Source of the DNA: Candidatus Saccharibacteria bacterium UBA5145
GTDB taxonomy: Bacteria > Patescibacteriota > Saccharimonadia > Saccharimonadales > UBA4665
Direction of reading: 5' to 3'
Assembly: GCA_002413865.1 (NCBI GenBank)
Contig: DHXX01000001.1
Coordinates: 41,625 to 94,948, forward strand
Length of the DNA: 53,324 bases
Under the pieces are notes generated by a model. That model did not search any database. It worked only from the letters and a program-made list of their open reading frames with translations, and was not told where the DNA came from. The position numbers and the translations under genes are program-made. Below are positions 25,365 to 32,988 of the stretch, in pieces. Each line of letters opens with the position of its first letter. Within the stretch, counting starts at the first letter, position 1.

Positions 25365-26377
25365 GCGGTTGATTTCTTATCGAGGATATACTCGATGGCA
25401 CTGTCGCTACTGGGTGCAAATATTTCAGTGATACCGGTCTTAATAACCAAGCCGACCAATTCGTCACGGGCTCGTAAGGCGTCTAGTAAGTTAACCGGTG
25501 GCAAGGAACCAAGATAGTTGCCTTTGTCATCCTGAAGGGGGGTAGCCTGGCCGGTAATATGTCGCCCAAGTCTTTCGTGAAGCGCTAAGTTCCGCTGCAG
25601 CCCAGCCCAAGGGCCTGTTTGTAATTGTTTTTGGGTATGATCAATTCTTACATGGAAAAGCTCTTTTACCGGTACTTTATTCTTTTCAACGCCGATGCCT
25701 ATACCGTTCGGGTCAATTCTTACCTTATTGTTCCAGGCTGGTTTGTACTCAACTGATTCGAGGGTAACCAATTTAGCTAGGTAAGAATCAGAACTTACCG
25801 CTGTCTCCCGAACATTGAACCAGGCATTGCCGCCATGTGTAACGAGGCGGCCATCATCACCTGGCCCCATGAATACTTGATCGTTGCCTATTAGCTTAAA
25901 ATTATATTGGTGGCATAATCGAAGGGCGAGCGTAGTTTTACCGGCACCTTTTTCGCCAAGAAATACATAAGAGTTGTCTTCATCGGGCTGGCATATGGCT
26001 GCGGAGTGAACGAGCATTAAGCCGGTTTTTGAAGATCGGAGGCATTCGGCCATGTAATGTGCTGTGAAGGCGATTGCAGTCCCATTACCAAATAAAGCAA
26101 CGGGGCCAGACAATACCAGTTCACGATCTGCTTCCGAATATCGGACAGCGACATCTTCGGCAGGCAGATAGCTTAAGCGTCCGTCCGGGGCAGCCCCTAT
26201 AGGCGGCCTGTCCAGTGTTTGCATACCTGTTACGGATTCTTCAAGTTCCATGAAGTTGGCCTTATCGAGTTGGTGGGGGCTACGAATAGCTATCGTCATG
26301 CCATGAAAGACAAGATCCACACCGTGTTGCTGGTCTGACAGCTCAGGCGTAGGGTCTGGATTATCTATTCTTTCCAT
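25361..26377 (-). CDS. HPr-kinase-like P-loop protein
   Basis: I start this at ATG 26377 (338 residues), preceded by GGCGGG, because it overlaps the AdoMet synthetase gene by only 17 bp; a GTG/ATG further up would overlap it by 92 bp. Walker A is LGEKGAGKTTLAL (about residue 145), followed by LIGNDQVFMGPG, as in the HprK C-terminal kinase fold. The N-terminal HprK domain is absent and there is no HPr gene in view. Such HprK-like proteins occur in peptide and other biosynthetic clusters as small-molecule kinases; its substrate is unknown. Confidence 0.65.
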   Translation of the reverse strand: MERIDNPDPTPELSDQQHGVDLVFHGMTIAIRSPHQLDKANFMELEESVTGMQTLDRPPIGAAPDGRLSYLPAEDVAVRYSEADRELVLSGPVALFGNGTAIAFTAHYMAECLRSSKTGLMLVHSAAICQPDEDNSYVFLGEKGAGKTTLALRLCHQYNFKLIGNDQVFMGPGDDGRLVTHGGNAWFNVRETAVSSDSYLAKLVTLESVEYKPAWNNKVRIDPNGIGIGVEKNKVPVKELFHVRIDHTQKQLQTGPWAGLQRNLALHERLGRHITGQATPLQDDKGNYLGSLPPVNLLDALRARDELVGLVIKTGITEIFAPSSDSAIEYILDKKSTA

Positions 26378-27617
26378 CGTCAGCCCGCCAGGCATTGGTT
26401 CGGGGCAAGAAATGAGCCTCGTCAATAATCCTATCCGTCGTTTCTCTACCAAGCCCTAAACAATCCGCAACTATGGCATTGACGTTAGTGTCTGGCACGT
26501 CGTCCTCAGTTGAAACAATAATCCGCGAAGGATCAAACAAATTATCACCGAGATTTGCCTGAAGCACGACTTGACATCTTGTTCCAAGATTTTCATATAC
26601 ACGACGGGCGATCAAATCGGCCTGGTAGCCCAGTAGTTTACCCACAAAGTAAGTAGGATTCTTGCCGTGGGGAGCCTCCATGGTGTTGGGCCTAAAGCTT
26701 GATATGATGCCGTGTGTTTTGTTGCCACGGCCAACCGCACCCTCTTCACCAAAGTCCGTACAAGAACCTCCGGTTACCAAATAAGGTCGCGGATTTGGAC
26801 CTTTTGTTTGAGTGTTAACAACTACCTTAACGTCATTACGCTCTTCAATGAGATTACTAGCATACTCCTGTAGCTGCTGTTCAATATATCGTTCTCTTTC
26901 AAAATAGGTATTAGCATCGGGAGTTTCTGTTGTAACTTGAGGTATCGCTAGGGTTGCCGTAATTAAATCGCCGCGACGCACACTCATAACTTTTATGTCT
27001 TGTCCTATAAAATTAAAACGCGGTTCAGGCAAGCCAACTTCATTATTTTGGTAAAAATAACCCTCAAGATCGAGCGTCAATTTTTCGGTATCCGTCAAGG
27101 GCCAGTAGCTAATCATGGTGGCGGTGTCATTTGCAGCTGGGAATGCGCCGGTGTATTCCGGTAAGTCTTCGACTGAACGGGGCGCAAACCAATGCGGTCG
27201 AGTACTGTGAGTCGAAGTGAAAGATCTGGAGTTATAAACTTCGCTATCAGATGTATCAAGATGTGGCATAACTCTTGCTAGATATGTCTTTGCTGCCATA
27301 TTTTGAATTTCCTCTACAGGAATTACTTCTCCGCCAAAGGACGTGCTCGCTCGTCCCATAAATATCATGTCTAAGGGCGCCTGGAACTTGCCGCCGCCAA
27401 AATTCTGTAAGCATAATCCGCCAAGTAATGAAGCCTTGTCTAGGTTATGATGCGGTATGAAACCAAACTTTTCTCGACAGTACTTTGCGTATTCAAGCTC
27501 TGACGCTTCTGCAATCCCGTCCACAAGCGTATCCGGGTGCCCCAATCCTTTCCTCTCAACAACTTCAATTGCGGTTTGGTCTGGGGGAATAAAGCCAGGG
27601 TTAATTTCTAATGCCAT
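26361..27617 (-). CDS. mat: Archaeal-type S-adenosylmethionine synthetase
   Basis: This 418-residue enzyme makes S-adenosylmethionine from methionine and ATP. It belongs to the archaeal MAT family (PF01941), which has little similarity to bacterial MetK. Hallmarks are VVERKGLGHPDTLVDGIAE (about residues 20-38), TGGSCTDFGEEGAVGRGNK (about 280-298), a GIISSFRPNTMEAPHGKNP stretch and GKLLGYQ. Length is normal (about 400). It lies between a MocA-type oxidoreductase (13 bp upstream) and the HprK-like gene. It probably feeds the methyltransferase in the cluster and perhaps the LuxI-like enzyme. Confidence 0.93.
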   Translation of the reverse strand: MALEINPGFIPPDQTAIEVVERKGLGHPDTLVDGIAEASELEYAKYCREKFGFIPHHNLDKASLLGGLCLQNFGGGKFQAPLDMIFMGRASTSFGGEVIPVEEIQNMAAKTYLARVMPHLDTSDSEVYNSRSFTSTHSTRPHWFAPRSVEDLPEYTGAFPAANDTATMISYWPLTDTEKLTLDLEGYFYQNNEVGLPEPRFNFIGQDIKVMSVRRGDLITATLAIPQVTTETPDANTYFERERYIEQQLQEYASNLIEERNDVKVVVNTQTKGPNPRPYLVTGGSCTDFGEEGAVGRGNKTHGIISSFRPNTMEAPHGKNPTYFVGKLLGYQADLIARRVYENLGTRCQVVLQANLGDNLFDPSRIIVSTEDDVPDTNVNAIVADCLGLGRETTDRIIDEAHFLPRTNAWRADDGKNR

Positions 27618-27630
27618 GTTAACTTTGCTC

Positions 27631-28692
27631 CTATTTAATTAAAACTTCCTGTGGCGCTATTGTATGCTCCGTATAACCCGAAACTATTTCAGTTGTGCTA
27701 TCTTTTTTTATTGAAACAAGCAAGCTCGCAGTAAGTAAAGCACTTGATATCCCAAGTAGCGGAGGAATATTTTTAACTTCGTTGCGTAAAAATAAATCCA
27801 TGTGCTTCTTCAGGTGATCGTCGACCATGATAAGTACCTCAGGTTCATGGTCGGCATGCTGAATAGTGAGCCGGGAATGATATCGCGGTACTCCTTCGGC
27901 GGGGTCAAACTCAAGTGTATAGGTAGCGCTACCGACCACGACTTGAAGCCTGCGGACTACGCCGTAGTTAGTAGTCAGGCTATCATTAGTCTTCCTAAAG
28001 TCACCGAGGTATGAGGCGAGGTCGATACTTACGTCTTTGTTCCGCAGCCGATAAACAAATCCTTGATTATCGATTCTATTAGAACTCCCTAAAATTGTGG
28101 TGCTGCCTGATTTTAGTGTTTCTAATCTTACGCCAAGTACTTGAAGGATGGCTATCATATGGGGCACCTCTATGCCGACGGCCCCGAGTTCTAAATCAAA
28201 AAATCTACCATTGTCGTTATCGATTAGTCTGTTTTTCGAAAGCTCAATATTAACTCGAAACTTAGAATTAACTAGAGTTATCTGTCTACGCAGATATTCT
28301 AATGCTGTCGATGAATAATATGTCTCGTTAACAAATATTCGTTTGCTTATATCGTAGGCGTTGAAATTATTCAGGAGTTCAATAAATTGGGCAATCTCTG
28401 TTACAGAAGACGCCAGAGGTTTTTCGATCAATATTGCTTTTGGTGCATGCTCAATGGAATCGAGAGCCCACCGTAGCCCGTTGAAGTGCTGCCCAGCGGG
28501 TGTAGAAATATCAATGATGGAATCGTATGACTGAAAGTCGTCTTTTCTAAAAACCCTATAACCGTCGCGCAGAATTGCTGCATTCGTGGCTTTATTGATA
28601 TCGTAGACGTAAACTTCCGCGCCGAGAGATTGCCATATAGAAGATTTAATTATGCCTATTTTACCGTAACCTACAACCAGGACTTGCGTCAT
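27631..28692 (-). CDS. Gfo/Idh/MocA family oxidoreductase
   Basis: This 353-residue NAD(P)-dependent oxidoreductase has an N-terminal Rossmann motif VLVVGYGKIG (residues 4-13), a DISTPAGQH loop and the family EKP motif in LIEKPLASS (about 92-100), where Lys is catalytic. The C-terminal alpha/beta domain follows. Members oxidise or reduce hydroxyls of sugars and cyclitols such as inositol. It is the first gene of the minus arm; GAGGAG precedes the ATG, and the arm faces the shikimate-dehydrogenase-like gene across 54 bp. Confidence 0.85.
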   Translation of the reverse strand: MTQVLVVGYGKIGIIKSSIWQSLGAEVYVYDINKATNAAILRDGYRVFRKDDFQSYDSIIDISTPAGQHFNGLRWALDSIEHAPKAILIEKPLASSVTEIAQFIELLNNFNAYDISKRIFVNETYYSSTALEYLRRQITLVNSKFRVNIELSKNRLIDNDNGRFFDLELGAVGIEVPHMIAILQVLGVRLETLKSGSTTILGSSNRIDNQGFVYRLRNKDVSIDLASYLGDFRKTNDSLTTNYGVVRRLQVVVGSATYTLEFDPAEGVPRYHSRLTIQHADHEPEVLIMVDDHLKKHMDLFLRNEVKNIPPLLGISSALLTASLLVSIKKDSTTEIVSGYTEHTIAPQEVLIK

Positions 28693-28746
28693 CTTTACTC
28701 CTCAGTTAATCTATATTATAATAAAGGCAAGAAAGAAGCAACTTCT
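28693..28746. promoter_or_regulatory. Divergent promoter region of the biosynthetic cluster with a palindromic -10
   Basis: ATTATAAT at 28715-28722 contains TATAAT on the plus strand (28717-28722) and on the minus strand (28715-28720). A plus -35 TTTACT lies 17 bp upstream (28694-28699 region). One element could therefore fire both arms, linking their expression. Confidence 0.55.
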
Positions 28747-29610
28747 ATGTACTATTCTGCTTTAATTGGCAAGCCGACTCGTCACAGTGTATCGCATATT
28801 TTATATGAACAGCTAATGAAAGCTGCCAAAATCGAAGAACCCTACAAGCACTTGAAAATCGATGTAGAACCTAAGGATTTAGCGGCTTCACTGGAGGCAT
28901 TTAAAGTACTGCGGTTTAATGGTGTTAGCGTTACGCTTCCTCATAAATTAGCCGTCATGGATTACCTTGATAGTATTGACGATATCGCGCGTGAGCTTGG
29001 AGCCGTCAATACTATCAAAGTCAGTGATCGGCTAAGGGGGTATAACACTGACTGGATTGGTATCAGCCGTCCGATTAAGCTGCTGGTCAATGCACCAGAG
29101 CTCACAACTACAACAATCTTTGGTACTGGTGGCGCCGCCCGAGCAGCCATATATGCCAGCAAGCAACTTGGTAGTAAGACCATAAATGTCGTTTATCGTG
29201 ACGAAGCTAACGATCCTAAGCTTGCGGATTTAAAAAATAAAGAGCACGAGTACGGTATCACACTACATCCATACGCCGTGGTGGCTGAGTTAGTTAATAA
29301 ATCGCAATTAATTATTAATGCTACTTCGGCAGGGATGATCGGGAACGAGCCGACGCCATTTGATTTAGAAGTACTTTCTCAAGTCGAACTGAAGAATAAG
29401 ATATTTTTTGAAGTTATTTTTAATCCTCTAGAGACATGCCTTATCAAATATTTTAGAGAGCGTGGTGCGGTCGCAATCGACGGCCTGTGGATGATGATCT
29501 ACCAGGGAATTGAAGCCCTCTCAATCTGGATCGAGCAACCAATAGTCATCCTACCAGCTCAACTTGAGATCATACATACTATTCTTAAACAGGAGCTTAT
29601 GAATGTATAA
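28747..29610 (+). CDS. Shikimate/quinate dehydrogenase family protein (AroE-like)
   Basis: I start this at ATG 28747 (287 residues) because the family begins with a short strand before the SxS motif (MYYSALIGKP). Shikimate-binding residues are present: HSVSH (residues 13-17), catalytic Lys in VTLPHK (about 65), Asp in NTDWIG (about 100). The NADP motif is GTGGAARAA (about 125). So the active site is intact for a shikimate-like polyol. No other shikimate-pathway gene is in the window, and its place in a cluster suggests a specialised substrate. It overlaps the next gene by 8 bp. Confidence 0.9.
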   Translation: MYYSALIGKPTRHSVSHILYEQLMKAAKIEEPYKHLKIDVEPKDLAASLEAFKVLRFNGVSVTLPHKLAVMDYLDSIDDIARELGAVNTIKVSDRLRGYNTDWIGISRPIKLLVNAPELTTTTIFGTGGAARAAIYASKQLGSKTINVVYRDEANDPKLADLKNKEHEYGITLHPYAVVAELVNKSQLIINATSAGMIGNEPTPFDLEVLSQVELKNKIFFEVIFNPLETCLIKYFRERGAVAIDGLWMMIYQGIEALSIWIEQPIVILPAQLEIIHTILKQELMNV

Positions 29611-30457
29611 ATTAGGCATAAATTTTGACGAAATTTCTGATGATTTAGACATTGCTCTAGGCATTATGAAACAAAATAACGTTACGTACGGAGAGCTTCG
29701 TACTATTAATCAGAAAAACTTTGTTTTCTGGACCGATGAGGAAGTAGACTACTTCGCCAAAAGAGTTTTCGACGCAAAAGTAGAGATCGTGGCGGCTGCT
29801 TCTCCGTTATTTAAGTGGTTTATCGATGTAGATAGCCCTGCTGTCGTACATGATAGTTTTGGGTTTAACCCTAGACTTAGTGATGAAGAGAAAGAGCAAA
29901 CGATAACACGAGCAATTGAGGTGGCGGCGAGACTTTCAATTCCACGAATACGCATATTTTCCGGACTTGGAGTGACAGCAGGAGCTGGCAAACAATTCGC
30001 AAATGACCCACTCCTAGCCAAAGCCTTGGAATTAGCTGACCAAAATAACATTGACCTATACATCGAGAATGAACCGGTCTGCAGGGTAAATAAAAAACGG
30101 GACTTGATAGACTTACTTAAGTACAATAATAACCCTCGCCTAAAGCTATGGCTCGATATAGCGAATATGGTCGAGCTAGATGAGATAATTGACGAAGAAT
30201 TTATAGCAGAGATTGCTCCACGATTGGGTTATATTCACGTTAAAGATTTTACCCTACGAGGCGGAAAGAAAAAATATGTTCCAGTCGGCGAAGGAATAAT
30301 CGACTATTCTACGATTTTGACAAACCTTATATCGAAAGCGGCTAATGATATAGTTCTAACTGTAGAGACTCATGCAACTGAGCATAAACAAGAATCCTCA
30401 ACTAGAGCAATTATTGGAACGAGAAACCTTTTACGAGAACAAGGAGTAATAGTATGA
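29603..30457 (+). CDS. AP-endonuclease-2 family TIM barrel (sugar isomerase/epimerase or dehydratase)
   Basis: This 284-residue protein has the xylose-isomerase-like barrel pattern: IENEP (about residue 152), WLDIANM (about 183), YIHVKDF (about 213), VPVGEGIIDY (about 228) and TVETH (about 252), which supply the Glu, Asp, His and Glu ligands of a divalent metal. Relatives include IolE/IolI inosose enzymes, hydroxypyruvate isomerase and AsbF-type 3-dehydroshikimate dehydratase. The neighbours (AroE-like and MocA-like) make a cyclitol or shikimate-type substrate attractive, but this is inference. Its TGA overlaps the next ATG. Confidence 0.82.
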   Translation: MYKLGINFDEISDDLDIALGIMKQNNVTYGELRTINQKNFVFWTDEEVDYFAKRVFDAKVEIVAAASPLFKWFIDVDSPAVVHDSFGFNPRLSDEEKEQTITRAIEVAARLSIPRIRIFSGLGVTAGAGKQFANDPLLAKALELADQNNIDLYIENEPVCRVNKKRDLIDLLKYNNNPRLKLWLDIANMVELDEIIDEEFIAEIAPRLGYIHVKDFTLRGGKKKYVPVGEGIIDYSTILTNLISKAANDIVLTVETHATEHKQESSTRAIIGTRNLLREQGVIV

Positions 30458-31176
30458 CAGATAGAGTAAGTATCGAAACGATTCCGAACGTACCATTCGT
30501 AGAGGCTGGACACGACATTGGGGACATCTTAGTAAACGCCCTTCTTGAAGCTAGTATAGTTCTTGAAGAGAATGATGTTATTTGTATAGCTTCTAAGGCT
30601 ATTTCAATGGCTGAAGGTCGAGTCGTGTTGCTGAATGAGGTTGAGATGTCCAAAGCAGCCCAAGAAATACACAGTAAAGTCCCACGCAAAGATCCTCGCA
30701 CTATTCAATTGATGATTAATGAGACGGGTGATCCGGAAGGGAGCAGGATAGTCCTAACGGGTAACCACTTAGCAGGTTGGCTGCCGAATGGGCTTCGACT
30801 TACTAGCGCGGGAGTCGATAAGATTGACGCCGAGTCTGTGATCCTACTGCCTAAAGATCCCGATGCCAGCGCAAAGGCAATTGGTAATAAAATATTAAGT
30901 GCGACAAACGTAAATGTTGGCATAGTGATTACTGACAGCGATGGACGAGAAGACAAGAAAGGTTCCACCCAGCTAGCAATAGGCGTGTACGGTGTGCCGC
31001 CCCTACGAAAAACCACAGCCGCAATAGCTACATCAGAGGAGACTCTTTGTGATATGCTCGCTGCATCTGCTGCGTTGATTATGGGCCAGCGAGGCACAAA
31101 CAAGCCGGCCGTTCTGATTCGAGGCGTTGATTATACGTTTGACCCAAACGCCAAGATAACAGAAGCATTAAATTAG
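30454..31176 (+). CDS. CofE-like (F420-0:gamma-glutamyl ligase family) amide ligase
   Basis: This 240-residue protein matches the CofE fold: ENDVICIASKAISMAEGRVV-type N-terminal segment (about residues 37-56), RIVLTGNHLAGWLPNGL (about 92), ITDSDGREDKKG (about 160) and AIGVYGVPPLRKT. CofE adds glutamate to F420-0 with GTP. No other F420 gene is present, so the enzyme probably forms an amide bond between an amino acid and a carboxylate made by the cluster. It overlaps the barrel gene by 4 bp (ATGA) and precedes the glycosyltransferase by 8 bp. Confidence 0.85.
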   Translation: MTDRVSIETIPNVPFVEAGHDIGDILVNALLEASIVLEENDVICIASKAISMAEGRVVLLNEVEMSKAAQEIHSKVPRKDPRTIQLMINETGDPEGSRIVLTGNHLAGWLPNGLRLTSAGVDKIDAESVILLPKDPDASAKAIGNKILSATNVNVGIVITDSDGREDKKGSTQLAIGVYGVPPLRKTTAAIATSEETLCDMLAASAALIMGQRGTNKPAVLIRGVDYTFDPNAKITEALN

Positions 31177-31184
31177 GCTACATT

Positions 31185-32183
31185 ATGCAGATTTATGAGC
31201 TTGATCCACTCATAAGACCACTCGAAGATAACATGCATTATGGCTCTATAGAGCGGGTTGGTATTGCTCTTAATCGAGAGTTATTACTTAAAGGTATTGG
31301 GTCTACCTTAATTGCACTCGTAGGATCAAATGACGTCACAAAAAGCGGAAACCTAGTCCAAGTCAATACTCACGAGGAACAAATTAGTGCTGTTTTGAAC
31401 GATGAGTTACCAAATAGTATTGCTCACGTACATCGAAGCGCTGTGCTCGAGAGTCAACAATGGCAAGTTAACCACAAGAAATTCCTCACGGTCTGCACGT
31501 TGCATGGCCCAGCCGAAAAAATTCGAGAACGTTATGAAAAGTATAAAGATATGGATGTGTCGTTTACTGTATTGTCCAGCTCTCAAATGGACATAGCCGA
31601 TTATGGCTTTAATATCGTGGCACAAATATCTAACGGTGTTAACACTAATTTATTTGTTCCCAAATCTGAAATGGAACCAAGTTTCATGTCTTCAATTGGC
31701 AGAATTTGTCCAGATAAGAATCAATATGATGCCATCCGGGCATGTCTAGCAACAGGCAAGAAACTTGTTATAGCCGGTCCGATACAGGATGCCGCTTATT
31801 ATAGAAGGAGTGTGAAGCCTTATGTTGATGGCAAACACATTGTTTTCGTAAATAATGCCAGTCAATCGGTTGTTAAAGATATTCTTGAAAAAACAGAGGC
31901 GCTGTTAATGCCCGTGAATTGGAAAGATCCGTGTCCACTGGTGGCGCTTGAAGCTCAATCAATGGGAGTACCAGTTTTGGGATATGCGCGAGGAGGGTTA
32001 GTAGACCAAGTCGAAGAGGGGCTTGCTGGCCATTTAGTTAATAGCTTCGATGAGTTTGTAGATACGTTCACTGAGGTTTCTAATTTTGACAGAGAAAAGA
32101 TAAGAAAAAATGCGATTAATAAATTCGACTGGTCCGTAATCATCAATAAATACATTGATGTGTTTAAGTTATTAACTACTTAG
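31185..32183 (+). CDS. GT-B glycosyltransferase (GT4-like)
   Basis: This 332-residue protein has the GT4 C-terminal half: SIGRICPDKNQYDAIRA (about residues 162-178), KLVIAGPIQD (about 188), EALLMPVNWKDPCPLVALEAQSMGVP region with the E-x7-E element (about 245-262), then VLGYARGGLVDQVEEG. No membrane segments are seen. It closes the plus arm and would attach a sugar to the cluster product. AT content is high, like the rest of the arm. The 125-bp gap after it holds no clear terminator. Confidence 0.85.
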   Translation: MQIYELDPLIRPLEDNMHYGSIERVGIALNRELLLKGIGSTLIALVGSNDVTKSGNLVQVNTHEEQISAVLNDELPNSIAHVHRSAVLESQQWQVNHKKFLTVCTLHGPAEKIRERYEKYKDMDVSFTVLSSSQMDIADYGFNIVAQISNGVNTNLFVPKSEMEPSFMSSIGRICPDKNQYDAIRACLATGKKLVIAGPIQDAAYYRRSVKPYVDGKHIVFVNNASQSVVKDILEKTEALLMPVNWKDPCPLVALEAQSMGVPVLGYARGGLVDQVEEGLAGHLVNSFDEFVDTFTEVSNFDREKIRKNAINKFDWSVIINKYIDVFKLLTT

Positions 32184-32308
32184 AAATACTTTTTAAATAG
32201 CAGACTACGCCTTAGGGGATACGACCAGCAGGATTACCCCGAACAAAGTACGAAATAATCACAGACTGGTTCGCGCATGGCATAGGGGACTACAAGTCTG
32301 TCTGTAAG

Positions 32309-32842
32309 TTAGAGTTCGTAGGTGGCGGTTGATACTTGTTCCCAGTCTGGGAGACAGGCGTCGAGGACAAAATTGTAGATTTCTTTGGTGTTGGAGAATA
32401 TGTCTGGTGACTCGAGAGCGTTGAGCTCGGCGCGGCTCAGCCAGCGGAGATCCGAGGACTCACCCGCTTGAACGGCGGCTTTTGGCGCGGACGAGGTCAC
32501 GAAGGCGTAGGCCGTATCGGAGTGAAAGTGATCGGGCGAATAGTCATGGGTATTCATAGCGACCGGGTACGGATGAAGGACGACATCGGAGAGTCGCGCC
32601 AGCCTTTGACGGGGCTGCAAGAGCGTTAATTCTTCGAGCGTATAGCCCGATTCTTCGCGTAGCTCATGGGCGATGGCCTGCCAGGGTGATTCAGTTAGCT
32701 CGACGTGACCGCCTATCGGTAGCAGGGCGTTGAGCTTACGGTGCATGTGCAATAAGACTTTTGGCTCGGGCCCGTCCAAGCGGACGATGTACGCCCCGAC
32801 CGTCGTGTCGTGCTGTCCGGGAAGCGTGTGTATATGGGCCAT
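32309..32842 (-). CDS. NUDIX hydrolase
   Basis: This 177-residue protein has the NUDIX box GGHVELTESPWQAIAHEL...EESGY near residues 45-68, with His in place of the usual Arg before the catalytic Glu pair. The N-terminus TVGAYIVRLDG and a short loop with many His (HDYSPDHFHSD, about 105) are typical of the mRNA-decapping/ADP-ribose-like group, but the substrate is not evident. The start is fixed by a leaderless promoter. It is convergent with the glycosyltransferase gene. Confidence 0.9.
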   Translation of the reverse strand: MAHIHTLPGQHDTTVGAYIVRLDGPEPKVLLHMHRKLNALLPIGGHVELTESPWQAIAHELREESGYTLEELTLLQPRQRLARLSDVVLHPYPVAMNTHDYSPDHFHSDTAYAFVTSSAPKAAVQAGESSDLRWLSRAELNALESPDIFSNTKEIYNFVLDACLPDWEQVSTATYEL

Positions 32843-32848
32843 AGTTCA

Positions 32849-32854
32849 AGTATA
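32849..32854 (-). promoter_or_regulatory. -10 of leaderless promoter for the NUDIX gene
   Basis: TATACT on the minus strand is followed by TGAACT and the ATG at 32842, a gap of 6 nt. Confidence 0.55.
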
Positions 32855-32988
32855 TCTTACGTGAGAGCTATAACTACAGTCCGGCCACTACTACGTCGCG
32901 ACTGGTGTGAGAGGACGGACCTCTCACACTTAAGAGTGAGGAGGTGGGATTGCTAGTTAGGGTGGAATACCAGATAATGATGGGTATT

